Part shown: in pieces, positions 39,248 through 48,663 of the stretch
Layout of the letters: each line of letters starts with the position of its first letter
Numbering within the stretch: position 1 is the stretch's first letter
Assembly (NCBI RefSeq): GCF_007489275.1
Contig: NZ_VLNR01000015.1
Coordinates: forward strand, 35,989 to 99,988
Source: Aquimarina algiphila
GTDB taxonomy: Bacteria > Bacteroidota > Bacteroidia > Flavobacteriales > Flavobacteriaceae
Reading direction: 5' to 3'
DNA: 64,000 bases
Translations under genes and position numbers: made by a program
Notes under the pieces: generated by a model
What the model saw: only the letters and a program-made list of their open reading frames with translations
Told to the model about the DNA's origin: nothing
Database searches by the model: none

Positions 39248-39967
39248 ATGCTACTTCCCAGAACAAATATTGAACAAAAACTTAATAAACTAAGAGCAAA
39301 AAAATTTGATGTTTCATCATGGAAAGATCAAGTCAATGAAATCTTCAGAAAAGAAGAAGAAAACCAGGGACGAATTCTTCAAAATCTAAATAACTCGGTA
39401 GATATTGGCAAAAACACCTTTGATTTTGATTCACTAGAAACGAATAAGATATATCATATCGATCAAATTAAAAAAATATGTATTGATTACCGTTTACGTT
39501 TTTTAGATTCAAAATATTTTAAAGGAAAACTGCCTCAATCTGCTTTACTGGCTATTAAAAATCTTGAAAGACAGCATCAGACAGAGTTAAAAGGGTTCAA
39601 AATAATCGCCCCATCAAAACTTTTTAAATTAGAAAATGCAGATGACCCATTACTTTTTGCTCCTATGGGTAATGATTATTTTTATTTGATTCATAAATGG
39701 GGAAATGATCTACATCCACTTCGCAAAAATATAATGTGGTTTTTTAAAAGTTTTGAGAATTTACTATTTCTTACTTTTATAATAAGTGTTTTGCTTACTT
39801 TTATGGTTCCTGATGGTCTATTTAGTAAACATAATGATACTACCCAATTGGTAATGATATTTTTCTTTATGTTTAAATCTGTTGCAGCTGTAGTTTTATT
39901 CTATGGATTTGCTCTTGGTAAAAACTTTAATACTTCCATCTGGAATAGTAAATATTTTAATGCATAA
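39248..39967 (+). CDS. Hypothetical membrane protein with two C-terminal TM segments
   Basis: A 239-residue protein of unknown function. Residues 1-165 are soluble and helix-rich, including a coiled-coil-like start (NIEQKLNKLRAKKFD). Two hydrophobic segments lie at about 172-190 and 201-226, followed by a short tail FNTSIWNSKYFNA. The ATG start at 39248 is well supported by the gap on both sides. It begins a three-gene run with the DUF2007 gene (12 bp gap) and a small membrane protein (5 bp gap), so all three are probably co-transcribed. Confidence 0.68.
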   Translation: MLLPRTNIEQKLNKLRAKKFDVSSWKDQVNEIFRKEEENQGRILQNLNNSVDIGKNTFDFDSLETNKIYHIDQIKKICIDYRLRFLDSKYFKGKLPQSALLAIKNLERQHQTELKGFKIIAPSKLFKLENADDPLLFAPMGNDYFYLIHKWGNDLHPLRKNIMWFFKSFENLLFLTFIISVLLTFMVPDGLFSKHNDTTQLVMIFFFMFKSVAAVVLFYGFALGKNFNTSIWNSKYFNA

Positions 39968-39979
39968 TACATCCAAAAT

Positions 39980-40207
39980 ATGTTTCCAGAAAGTGAATAC
40001 GAAAGAGTATATACAGGAAGTTTAATAAACGTTCAGTTTTTACAAACTTTACTACAGGATAGGGGGATTAATTCGATAACAAGAGATGATATGAAATCGG
40101 GTATGATAGCTGGTTTTGGAGGAGGAGTCCCTGATCATATTCAACTTTTTGTAAAGAAGAACGATATGGAGGATGCTATTCCTATCATTGAAAAAAGCTT
40201 ATCCTAG
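39980..40207 (+). CDS. DUF2007 domain protein
   Basis: A 75-residue soluble protein starting MFPESEYERVYTGSLINVQF and ending with AIPIIEKSL. The pattern (V-x-T-G-S-xx-xA/V-xx-L-xx-L-L-x-x-x-G-I) matches DUF2007, a small ferredoxin-like fold of the PII-like kind thought to bind ligands or partners. It is sandwiched between two membrane-protein genes with gaps of 12 and 5 bp. Function unknown. Confidence 0.78.
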   Translation: MFPESEYERVYTGSLINVQFLQTLLQDRGINSITRDDMKSGMIAGFGGGVPDHIQLFVKKNDMEDAIPIIEKSLS

Positions 40208-40212
40208 ATTAT

Positions 40213-40413
40213 ATGGAAAACAAAAATCAATCTCCGCGTAAAGCCTGGGATTTAATGATTGGCATTGCACTTGTTGTATTTGGTGGTTTACGATTATACA
40301 ATAGGTTGCAATCTGAAGCCGAGTGGAGCTTTAAATCTATAATCACCATACTATTTATTGGGTATGGAGGATATATGATTTATCGGCATTTTCAGACTCC
40401 TCCAAAAAATTAA
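40213..40413 (+). CDS. Small two-TM membrane protein
   Basis: A 66-residue protein with hydrophobic segments at about 13-27 (MIGIALVVFGGLRLY) and 40-58 (SIITILFIGYGGYMIYRHF), preceded by a charged N-terminus and followed by a short polar tail. It starts 5 bp after the DUF2007 gene. No family recognised; coupling suggests that it works with its two upstream neighbours. Confidence 0.66.
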   Translation: MENKNQSPRKAWDLMIGIALVVFGGLRLYNRLQSEAEWSFKSIITILFIGYGGYMIYRHFQTPPKN

Positions 40414-40678
40414 TCTAACGGCCATTATTGTTTGTTTCAATAATCAATATCCCCAATACCCATCTCATTGATTCTAAATGAATACCTTTAGAAGCTTAGG
40501 CTATGCACACTTAGGTCATTGAGTTTATTATAAAAGGGATTTCTTTTTGATTCTATATACTATCATAATTTTAATTTTCTGTAAAAAGTAAAACAGGGAA
40601 TGTCTGGTGATATTAGAACTGAAGAAAACCATAATCTATTTGTATTTATTTTTAAACTCAATGCTTTCTTGTAAGAAA

Positions 40679-41203
40679 TTAAAAACGATATCCGATTTTG
40701 AGATTAAAAACAGATGTATAACCTATTTCTTTTCCATTTTCATTGCGAAATGCAAGTCCTATACCAAGTCCAGCTTCATAATTAAAATGTTTTCCAATAT
40801 TTCTTCTGACTCCCCAAGTGGGAGTAAGTAATAGATAGTCTTGATTATCGTTTTCAGCTTCTGAAATATCAAAGAAACGATAACTGGCTCTAAACGAGAT
40901 ATAATTTCCACTATTACCATCTATTCTTCTACCCTTATCAACACGCTTGTTTAGATTGTAATACCATCGAGGTTCTAATGCTATCATAGGTTCAATATGA
41001 TCAAAACTAACACCTCCTAAGCCTATTTCACTTCGTAAAGCAATTTGATTGGATAATCTTAATTCATTGTGAACCCACACGCCTAGAACTCCGATTTGAA
41101 TTCCAAAAACAGATTTTTCTACTGATGCTTCTTGTTGTGTATTTTGTGAAAATCCAAAATAAAAACTACTTACCAACAATGAAACAAAAATTACTTTTTT
41201 CAT
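40679..41203 (-). CDS. Outer-membrane beta-barrel protein (OprF/OmpA-like 8-strand type)
   Basis: I start at the Met at 41203 (MKKVIFVSLLVSSFYFGFSQ signal peptide), leaving 174 residues. Alternating hydrophobic strands (FGIQIGVLGVWVHNEL, IALRSEIGLGGVSF, EPRWYYNLNKR, YISFRASYRFF, LLLTPTWGVRRNIG, YEAGLGIGLAF) end with VFNLKIGYRF, a C-terminal aromatic typical of a small barrel. No peptidoglycan-binding domain is present. Function unknown. It is transcribed alone. Confidence 0.77.
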   Translation of the reverse strand: MKKVIFVSLLVSSFYFGFSQNTQQEASVEKSVFGIQIGVLGVWVHNELRLSNQIALRSEIGLGGVSFDHIEPMIALEPRWYYNLNKRVDKGRRIDGNSGNYISFRASYRFFDISEAENDNQDYLLLTPTWGVRRNIGKHFNYEAGLGIGLAFRNENGKEIGYTSVFNLKIGYRF

Positions 41204-41361
41204 ACTAAACATTAATTTGAAATTTGTTACTAATTAAGATTAAGTTGAGTCTTGTGAGTTATTTATGTTTTTTGATCTACTGAAGTAAAAGTATACTGAT
41301 CAAAAAAATAAAAGAGTAATTTTGGGATTGAAGAAGTCCTGAAATAACCGAATTACACAAA

Positions 41362-42456
41362 TTAGGACTTTTTTTGAAGCTTTCTATAGGCTCCCGGAGA
41401 CATTCCTAAACTGGTATTAAACGCGTTATAGAAAGTACTCTTAGATTTAAAACCAGCTTCCATACCAATGGCTTGGATAGAATATTTATTAAATACCGGA
41501 TCAAGCAATAAGTTTTTAGCCGCTTCAATTCTGTATTCATTTACAAACTGAATAACACTTTTATTGGTTTCCTGATTTAGAATCTGTGATAAATACCCTT
41601 CACTAGTTCCTAATCGAGTTGCTAAATCTAATCGACTTAAAAGAGGATTTTTATATAACTCTTCCTCATCCATTACTATATATAGTTGGTTAATAATCTT
41701 AGAAACAGTAGTCTCGCTTATCTTCTTTTTTGCCTGATTACTATGTGTTTTTTTTGAGACCAAATATTGGTGTATTTCGTCTTTTTGAACTACTATTTGT
41801 AATCTAAACACTCCATAATACAATATCCACCACGATAAAAAAGAAATTAATATCCATAGAAAATCTGTAGTATATTCTGAGTCGAATACATAAGATTCTA
41901 TATGAGACAAAATCCAACTTATAACAATGCAGATAATAAAAAGGTTTAATCTCAGCAACCAACGTTTTTTCTCTTCAGAAATTGTATTAGATCTTTTTAT
42001 TAAATTCCTCGCCCAAAAAATTAAAAACGTATTGTAAACAAACGATCCAAAATACTTAATGTAATATACCCAACCATCAAAATCTGGATTATAAAAGTTA
42101 AAAATTGCATGGAAAAACGTAACTAAAATTTCAATAATTACCGAGATAAAGAAAAAAGCATAGAGCCATTTATACCACTTTTTTTTTAGGTAGTTATGCT
42201 GAATTTGAATTAGAAAATAGGTGAATAGAATTACTCCAAACAGCAAATCTAGCATAACATTGTTTAAAAATTGGGAAAGGTAATTTTCTAAATCACACCA
42301 ATCTAATAAGGTCAAAGTTGTGAGTAAGAATAGCGATAGAGAGAGATATTTATTCGCACGATTCTTATAAAAAGATGAAGTTATTAATGCAATACTTATA
42401 AAATACCCTATACTTCCACTGACAATAATTGCAAAATCTAATAGTGTTATATTCAA
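41362..42456 (-). CDS. Membrane-anchored AraC-family transcription regulator (second copy)
   Basis: A 364-residue protein with about seven hydrophobic segments in residues 5-225 and a C-terminal AraC domain (RLGTSEGYLSQILNQETNKS, MEAGFKSKSTFYNAFNTSLG, MSPGAYRKL). It has the same layout and close helix-turn-helix similarity to the protein at 37961-39067 (shared GYLSQ and GFKSKS), suggesting an old duplication. It faces the small barrel gene downstream (158 bp gap) and might control it, though that is only positional. Confidence 0.86.
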   Translation of the reverse strand: MNITLLDFAIIVSGSIGYFISIALITSSFYKNRANKYLSLSLFLLTTLTLLDWCDLENYLSQFLNNVMLDLLFGVILFTYFLIQIQHNYLKKKWYKWLYAFFFISVIIEILVTFFHAIFNFYNPDFDGWVYYIKYFGSFVYNTFLIFWARNLIKRSNTISEEKKRWLLRLNLFIICIVISWILSHIESYVFDSEYTTDFLWILISFLSWWILYYGVFRLQIVVQKDEIHQYLVSKKTHSNQAKKKISETTVSKIINQLYIVMDEEELYKNPLLSRLDLATRLGTSEGYLSQILNQETNKSVIQFVNEYRIEAAKNLLLDPVFNKYSIQAIGMEAGFKSKSTFYNAFNTSLGMSPGAYRKLQKKS

Positions 42457-42693
42457 TCTTTGAAGAAATTAATGATATTAAAATTCAATAAGAAGTATAA
42501 ATTACTTGAGTACGAATGTTCCATACTCCTATAAATACATCACACTAATAACTATAAATATTCTGAGATATTACAAGAGTGGTTTTGTCTTAGACTAAAT
42601 ATAAGCTGATTTGCTAATTTTTTGACATAGATTAAAGGAGAAAATAATTCTGGAATTTCCTTTTACATTTTATGTCGTAATACTATACCCTCA

Positions 42694-44256
42694 CTAATGC
42701 TTCTTCTCAGGGATCATACTCATTGCACGTTCTGTAATTGCAGTAATGGATAAAGAAGGGTTCACTCCTGGGTTAGCAGATATCATAGATCCATCACAGA
42801 TGTACATATTTTCATATCCAAAAACTTTGTTATTCTTATCAATAACACCTTCGGATGCATTTGATCCCATCACAGCTCCTCCCAAAATATGAGCTGTAGA
42901 GGGAATTCCTGCTAAGGGCTCTAAACCAAAAACAGTTTCTTTTCCATGTATTAAAGATGCATATTGTTTTGCTAAACCCAATGATTGAGGAATAAATGCA
43001 GATGGTTTCTTCCCTTCCGAAATTCTAGTATTCATTATCCCAAATATATTACGACGAAACTTCAACGTACTATCTAATGTTTGCATAAAAAGTAAAATAG
43101 CTGTGCTTTTCCCCCAATCCCTAGTTGTATACAGTTTTATATAGGTCAAAGGGTGTTTGACAAAGCTTGTAATCATCTTTACAACTCGAACAATAGTATT
43201 TTTACCATGAGTTAATGGTAAATGAGATAGCCTCCAAAAACCAGATCCTTTGGTATATCTTACAATTTCCAAATGGCTATTTTGATCTGTTTTAAGAATA
43301 GATCCAATGGCCACACCTTTAGACATATCCTTTTTCTTATCAAGATTAGTGACACTAATCAAGCTCTCATTATTCGTTCTGATGTCATATCCTAGTCGAT
43401 CTGAAATTTTAGGTAATGATTTTTCCTTTAACTTCAATAACAATTTAATAGTACCTAGAACTCCTCCTGAAAAAATAACTCCTTTGGCTTTTATTGTTTT
43501 TTTAGTCTTAAAAAATCGAGTTGATGACTTATATTTTATTTCATACCCTTCTTTTGACTGAACAACATCAAAGACTTCATTTTCTGCCAAAATTTGAGCT
43601 CCCTTTTGTTGGGCCAGATATAAATAATTTTTATCCAGCGTATTTTTAGCCCCTACTCTACACCCTGTCATACATCCACCACAATAATTACATCCAGTGC
43701 GGTCAGGTCCTTTTCCACCAAAATAAGGGTCTGATACAGTAACATTAGGCTCTCCAAAAAAAACAGCAACCTTGGTAGATTCGAATTTATCTTTTATATG
43801 CATCGCAGATGCCAATTCTTCCAAAGCTTTATCTCCATCAAAAAGTTTTGGATTTTTTTGTGCTCCCAACATTTTAGATGCTATTTGATAAAATGGCGCT
43901 AACTCAGATTGCCAATCTGCAAGATTTTTCCAACTGCCTGATATAAAAAAATCTTTTTTTGGTATTGGTAATGTATTTGCATATACCAATGACCCTCCAC
44001 CTACGCCAGTTCCCGAAATAACAACCACATGCTTAAAAAATGACATTTTCATGATTCCAAACCATTTTAGAAAAGGCAACCAAAGCCATTTTCTTAAGTT
44101 CCAATTTGTTTTTGGAAAGTCTTTAGCTTCATACCATTTTCCTTTTTCAATTACCAAAACTTTATATCCTTTTTCTGATAGTCGTAAAGCACTAACAGAG
44201 CCACCAAAACCACTTCCGATCACCACATAATCATATTCCTCTTCTATTCTCATCAT
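42694..44256 (-). CDS. GMC/cholesterol-oxidase-like FAD oxidoreductase
   Basis: The start at 44256 (MMRIEEEYDYV) leaves 521 residues; the frame extends upstream into the divergent regulator region and is rejected there. The Rossmann FAD motif is VVIGSGFGGSVSALRLSEKG; VISGTGVGGGSLVYANTLP and GVIFSGGVLGTIKLL are typical of the GMC family near cholesterol oxidase. The C-terminus has AHILGGAVMG and GANPGVNPSLSITA-like segments with the family His and Asn. A four-Cys group (Cys189, 192, 195, 199) is unusual. It is divergent from a TetR-type regulator. Substrate (an alcohol or sterol-like lipid) is unknown. Confidence 0.83.
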   Translation of the reverse strand: MMRIEEEYDYVVIGSGFGGSVSALRLSEKGYKVLVIEKGKWYEAKDFPKTNWNLRKWLWLPFLKWFGIMKMSFFKHVVVISGTGVGGGSLVYANTLPIPKKDFFISGSWKNLADWQSELAPFYQIASKMLGAQKNPKLFDGDKALEELASAMHIKDKFESTKVAVFFGEPNVTVSDPYFGGKGPDRTGCNYCGGCMTGCRVGAKNTLDKNYLYLAQQKGAQILAENEVFDVVQSKEGYEIKYKSSTRFFKTKKTIKAKGVIFSGGVLGTIKLLLKLKEKSLPKISDRLGYDIRTNNESLISVTNLDKKKDMSKGVAIGSILKTDQNSHLEIVRYTKGSGFWRLSHLPLTHGKNTIVRVVKMITSFVKHPLTYIKLYTTRDWGKSTAILLFMQTLDSTLKFRRNIFGIMNTRISEGKKPSAFIPQSLGLAKQYASLIHGKETVFGLEPLAGIPSTAHILGGAVMGSNASEGVIDKNNKVFGYENMYICDGSMISANPGVNPSLSITAITERAMSMIPEKKH

Positions 44257-44403
44257 TTTAATATTATATTCTTTTTGGTATGGCAAAATGTTATTACCTC
44301 TTTTACATAAATAATTTTTTCTATTTTTTTCAAAACAGTCCAATAGTTCATATGGTAAATGATTAATTTTGAACAATACAAATCAAAAACCATACTATTC
44401 ACT

Positions 44404-44434
44404 CAAATATAGTTCGGTTTTAGCAAATTGTCAA
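44404..44434 (-). promoter_or_regulatory. Candidate promoter of the GMC oxidoreductase
   Basis: On the minus strand TTG (44432-44434) and TATATTTG (44404-44411) are 20 bp apart, matching the Bacteroidota pattern. Transcription would start near 44397, giving a leader of about 140 nt. The site lies immediately upstream of the TetR-type gene start, so that regulator could control it by binding here. Confidence 0.55.
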
Positions 44435-44437
44435 CAT

Positions 44438-45037
44438 ATGGGACGAAAATCTATACTTAGAAATCGTAAAGAGAAAAGTAAAAAGGTAGAACAATGGACA
44501 TTGGCTATCTTACCCAAGTTAAAAACCACAAACTTGGGAAATCTTACTATGGACGATCTTGCTTTGTTAATGAAAAAAAGTAAATCTACTATATATCAAT
44601 ATTTTACAACTAAGGAAGAGATTTTTGAATATATTACCCAAACTAGAATTGATAACTTAAATACGTATAAGGCTGAGATCGCAATGGAAGTTTTACAATT
44701 GAATTATAATTATGAAACACTTGCTCGTATACTTACCGAAGGCGCTAAAGACATTTCTTCTTTTTATTTGAGACAGTTAGAGTTACATTATCCCACGGCA
44801 TGGAAAATCATTGAAGATTTTTTATTCGGATTATTGGAAGATTTAAAACAATTTTATATTTCTGGAATCGAAGGTGGTCTATTTAAACCTATATCACCAG
44901 AACTACTTATTAAGCTTGATGAATATTTTATCATGCAGCTAATTATGGATGATACTTTCTTTAATAAAACTCAAAAAACGCTAGAATCTATTATTAAGGA
45001 TTATATGTTCTTAAAATTTGAAGGTCTAATGAAATGA
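44438..45037 (+). CDS. TetR/AcrR-family transcription regulator
   Basis: I use the ATG at 44438 (MGRKSILRNRKEKSK), giving 199 residues; an in-frame TTG at 44369 is less likely because it would precede the -7 box fit. The N-terminal helix-turn-helix is TMDDLALLMKKSKSTIYQYFTTKEEIFEYIT, typical of TetR proteins. The C-terminal helical ligand domain is unassigned. A -7-like TAATTTTG lies at 44364-44371. It is divergent from the oxidoreductase and likely regulates it and itself; ligand unknown. Confidence 0.87.
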   Translation: MGRKSILRNRKEKSKKVEQWTLAILPKLKTTNLGNLTMDDLALLMKKSKSTIYQYFTTKEEIFEYITQTRIDNLNTYKAEIAMEVLQLNYNYETLARILTEGAKDISSFYLRQLELHYPTAWKIIEDFLFGLLEDLKQFYISGIEGGLFKPISPELLIKLDEYFIMQLIMDDTFFNKTQKTLESIIKDYMFLKFEGLMK

Positions 45038-45062
45038 TTTTTTATAGTATTTTATCCTAAAT

Positions 45063-45096
45063 AAAAAACCTACAAACTAAGAGTTTGTAGGTTTTT
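45063..45096. terminator. Bidirectional intrinsic terminator
   Basis: Arms AAAAACCTACAAACT and AGTTTGTAGGTTTTT are perfect around a 3-nt loop. It serves both the TetR-type gene (plus) and the long T9SS gene ending at 45124 (minus). Confidence 0.92.
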
Positions 45097-45123
45097 ACAT
45101 CTATATTATTAATAATAATCTAG

Positions 45124-48100
45124 TTAGTTAATGATAATTCTAGATGTTTTTGTTCTAAAACCACCTGATCCAGAAATTTTAACCAAATACATCCCTGAAT
45201 TAAGGTTCTCAAGAGATAATGATTGTTCTGAATTATTTAGTGTTCCTAACGCTTTTGAATATACAAGTCTTCCACTTAATCCATATACCTCTATAACACT
45301 ATTAAGAACTGTACCTCCAGAGGATATTCTCACCTGCCCGTTAGAAATTGTTGGATAAAGAATCGGATCTTGTGTATTTCTAAGAACTTCCTCCTCCACT
45401 ATTTCTTCTTCCGGAGCCACTTCTTTTTCAGCATTGATAGATCGTATAGCCCAACCAAAAGAGGTTACTCCAGGGTCCGAAATTAATCTAAAACGTATAG
45501 CAATCACATCTCCTGCATTGAAAAAATCTAATAGATTAATAGATTGTTCTTTAAATAAATCATCATTTATAGAAGGTGTAGGACCTGAATTAACAACATC
45601 GGTCCATTCGGGAAATTTCTCACCATCATAAGCATCTAAAGTTACCCAATTATTAAGATCACTAGAAGCTTCTATCGTCACATAGTCATAGAATCTACCT
45701 GGTGTAGGATCAAATTCTGTAATCGCAACATCTTCATAAGTAAAATCTCCATTATCTGCAGTAAGTGTGATTGGATGTTTTAAAACAGTACGATATTCTT
45801 TATTAATCAAATAAGGATGTCCAGAGTTATTAAGCACCGCCTGACTTACTGTTTCATCAACCGTGTTGATAACAAATTCATCACCAAAAGTATATACATC
45901 TGATGCTTCAAAAGTCTTGATAGAAACCAATTCTTGTGGCTCTGTAAAATCAATAACATCAAATGAAACAGAAGACAAAACTGATGCTGTACCAGAAGCA
46001 TCTATTGCTTGTAACCCTAAGCTATGGTTTCCTTCTTCCAAACTTTCTATAGTATAAGTAAATGTAGTTCCTTGAGCAACATTATCTGTTATTTCTGCCG
46101 TTTCTTCTCCATCTACATACACTACAATTTTTTCAGCATCCTCGTTCTCTTGAACATAAGAAACAACTACATTTTGATTTTCTACTGACTCTTGAACCGC
46201 ACTTACAATTGTTGGTGGCGCAAAATATGCTGGAGGTTCATATCCTTCTAATTCAACCAATGCAGCGGTCCAAACCCCTCTACCATGAGTAGCCATTACT
46301 ACTTCATTGTTTACGATTTTCATTTGCCAAACAGAAAATGCAGGTAATCCAGCTAACAATGACCAATTTTTACCACCATCAAGCGTTTGAAAAACTCCTA
46401 TATCGGTTCCTACCCATAATCTATTTTCATCAAAAGGCATTTCTACCAAACTATGAATCGCAACATCGGGAAATCCTCTATCTTCTCCTGTAGAAAAACC
46501 AGAAATATCTTCCCAGGTCTGACCTAAATCTTCAGTTTTTAAAATTTTAGCAGCTCCTTGTCCAGAAAACAAAACATAGGCTCTATTCTCATCCGTTGAT
46601 GAAGTTTCAACTCCTGAGATAAAATAATTGTGATTTATACCATCTCTAGGATCAGAGAATAAAGCAGTGGGTTCATAAGAAACACCATTATCTTTAGATA
46701 CGTGAATCACATAGCTACCAGATTCTGTCATTGCATTTCCTGCCCATATAACATCAGGGTTCGCAGTTGATACAGAAACATCCAATGCACTAGAGGCTCC
46801 TACTGAAAAATTATTTGGAATAGCGGTAAGCTCCCAAGATTCTGCAAAATTAGTTGATCTCCATACACCACTAACACTTGGACTGAAAAGAACATTAGGA
46901 TTATTGTTAGCATTTGTTATTTTAGAATAAAAAGGAGAAGTTCCTCGACCAGATTCCCCATGTCTTGCATTGAACCGTTGGCCATTTACAATACGTTCGA
47001 ATCCATTATATTGTGAACCTCCGATAAATTTATTTGAATCTTCATAATTCCATAATACCTCAAATCCATCACCACTGATAATAAATGTATACGCTGTATC
47101 ATCATTTGCACTGTCACCTGTTAATGATACCCAAGTACCATTATCTTGTGCACCTGCAATATAGTCTTCAACTCCATTACGTTTATCAGCTCCATAAAAC
47201 TGAGTACAGTTTAATCCTGTAGCCGCAGTAGACCAATCATTAAGGGTTGTTCCTGGATCCAATAAATAATCTGTATGATATATTCCTCCATCATTAGCAA
47301 GAATTAATTTAAATTTCTTTTCTACGCCCTTGGTTATCCAAGTAATATTATGCTGATCTACATGCACATAATTATTAAGTTCTCCATTATATCCAGCAGC
47401 GATAGGTTGAAAAGTATAGTTTAAAGGACCGTCTGGAACTGGTTTGTTTTTTGCCGTTGTTCCATTTTTAATAGTTGCTTTGTTAATTTCAACTCTATGC
47501 ATTACAACTCCACCTGCATAAAAAACATTTTCATTAAAAGGATGAGCTCTAATAATATTGTCATACCATCCTTGTCCTGTAATCAAATTTCCTTCTGCTG
47601 GAGCCCCTTCAAAACCAATTAATTTAAAACTTGCTCCGGCGTCACTTGTTACATAAAAATCTGTGTTTACAGCGGTAGTAGCATTACCTCCTGGTGTATA
47701 TACTGAAATAAAAACTTTATTTGTATTTACTGGAGACACATCTAGTTCGAATCTTGCATGGTTCTCATTAAAATCATCCTTGTTTAAAACCAAATCCCAA
47801 GTTAATCCACCATCTGTACTTTTTATAACACCAATACCGTTTACCCCTCCATATAGTGTATTAAAACTTGAAGGATCGTAATCAAGGTCCTGAACATTCC
47901 CCTCTGTATAAGTATTTTGCCATGTTGTCCCACCATCTGAAGTAACAAAAATACCATTATCACTAGCTACTACAAGGTTATTCTCATCGGCAGGATTTAT
48001 TACTAATCTACCAATTCCTCCAAATTCTTTTGTGTTTTGTAAAAACTCCCAGCTATCTCCGGCATTAGTACTTTTAAGAACTCCTATACCACCAATAGCA

Positions 48101-48660
48101 TCTAAATTACCAAATGGTTCTCCAGTTCCTACATAAATCGTGTTTGGATTATTATCACTTATAACTACAGTAGAAGTAGATAAACTAGGCACCTTATAAT
48201 CGGTTAAGTTTCGCCATGTAACTCCAGCATCCTCTGTTAACCAAAGTCCACCACCAACAGTACCAACATACCATTTATCCTCATTATCCGGCGCTACTTG
48301 TATACCACGTATTCTACCAGGTACATTTACAGGTCCACGTTCTTTAAAATTAATTATACTTGAGCTTTTTGCAGCAAATCTATTTTTATTTTTCATAGCT
48401 TTTTGATGCTCCGTCATCATAAAACCATCTTCATAAGTCGATTTTTCCGCTCCAATTGGCTTCATTAAATCAGAAATATGTTTAGCAATTTCCTCAATAC
48501 CTTTCTTTTTACTGTAATCTTTTTTTGTTTTGTGCTTTTTACTAGTTTCGAGAGTTTTTATCTCTGTAATCTTTTGTTCTTTATTCGTATTGCAAGCAGA
48601 AAATACCGCTAACAAAAAAACAAAAATGAGTAGTTTCTTTAAGTTGAATTTGTGTTTCAT
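45124..48660 (-). CDS. VPS10/BNR-type beta-propeller lipoprotein with T9SS type A sorting region
   Basis: A 1178-residue protein. Its signal peptide ends LAVFSAC, a lipobox with Cys23. About residues 100-800 form a sortilin-like propeller with repeated Asp-box turns (SDGGTTWQN, STDGGLTWD, TEDAGVTWR, SKDNGVSYE, TLDGGKNWS). A fibronectin-like segment follows near 820-910 and a beta-sandwich near 920-1070. The end, ILYPTISNGQVRIS through MYLVKISG and TSRIIIN, is a T9SS type A sorting region. The 143-residue protein lies 3 bp upstream, indicating a two-gene operon. It is a surface protein, possibly glycan- or peptide-binding. Confidence 0.88.
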   Translation of the reverse strand: MKHKFNLKKLLIFVFLLAVFSACNTNKEQKITEIKTLETSKKHKTKKDYSKKKGIEEIAKHISDLMKPIGAEKSTYEDGFMMTEHQKAMKNKNRFAAKSSSIINFKERGPVNVPGRIRGIQVAPDNEDKWYVGTVGGGLWLTEDAGVTWRNLTDYKVPSLSTSTVVISDNNPNTIYVGTGEPFGNLDAIGGIGVLKSTNAGDSWEFLQNTKEFGGIGRLVINPADENNLVVASDNGIFVTSDGGTTWQNTYTEGNVQDLDYDPSSFNTLYGGVNGIGVIKSTDGGLTWDLVLNKDDFNENHARFELDVSPVNTNKVFISVYTPGGNATTAVNTDFYVTSDAGASFKLIGFEGAPAEGNLITGQGWYDNIIRAHPFNENVFYAGGVVMHRVEINKATIKNGTTAKNKPVPDGPLNYTFQPIAAGYNGELNNYVHVDQHNITWITKGVEKKFKLILANDGGIYHTDYLLDPGTTLNDWSTAATGLNCTQFYGADKRNGVEDYIAGAQDNGTWVSLTGDSANDDTAYTFIISGDGFEVLWNYEDSNKFIGGSQYNGFERIVNGQRFNARHGESGRGTSPFYSKITNANNNPNVLFSPSVSGVWRSTNFAESWELTAIPNNFSVGASSALDVSVSTANPDVIWAGNAMTESGSYVIHVSKDNGVSYEPTALFSDPRDGINHNYFISGVETSSTDENRAYVLFSGQGAAKILKTEDLGQTWEDISGFSTGEDRGFPDVAIHSLVEMPFDENRLWVGTDIGVFQTLDGGKNWSLLAGLPAFSVWQMKIVNNEVVMATHGRGVWTAALVELEGYEPPAYFAPPTIVSAVQESVENQNVVVSYVQENEDAEKIVVYVDGEETAEITDNVAQGTTFTYTIESLEEGNHSLGLQAIDASGTASVLSSVSFDVIDFTEPQELVSIKTFEASDVYTFGDEFVINTVDETVSQAVLNNSGHPYLINKEYRTVLKHPITLTADNGDFTYEDVAITEFDPTPGRFYDYVTIEASSDLNNWVTLDAYDGEKFPEWTDVVNSGPTPSINDDLFKEQSINLLDFFNAGDVIAIRFRLISDPGVTSFGWAIRSINAEKEVAPEEEIVEEEVLRNTQDPILYPTISNGQVRISSGGTVLNSVIEVYGLSGRLVYSKALGTLNNSEQSLSLENLNSGMYLVKISGSGGFRTKTSRIIIN

Positions 48661-48663
48661 GAG

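Noticed and set aside
44257..44376. N-terminal extension of the GMC oxidoreductase
   Set aside because: It overlaps the upstream TTG of the divergent regulator frame, and the FAD motif follows the Met at 44256 by the usual distance.
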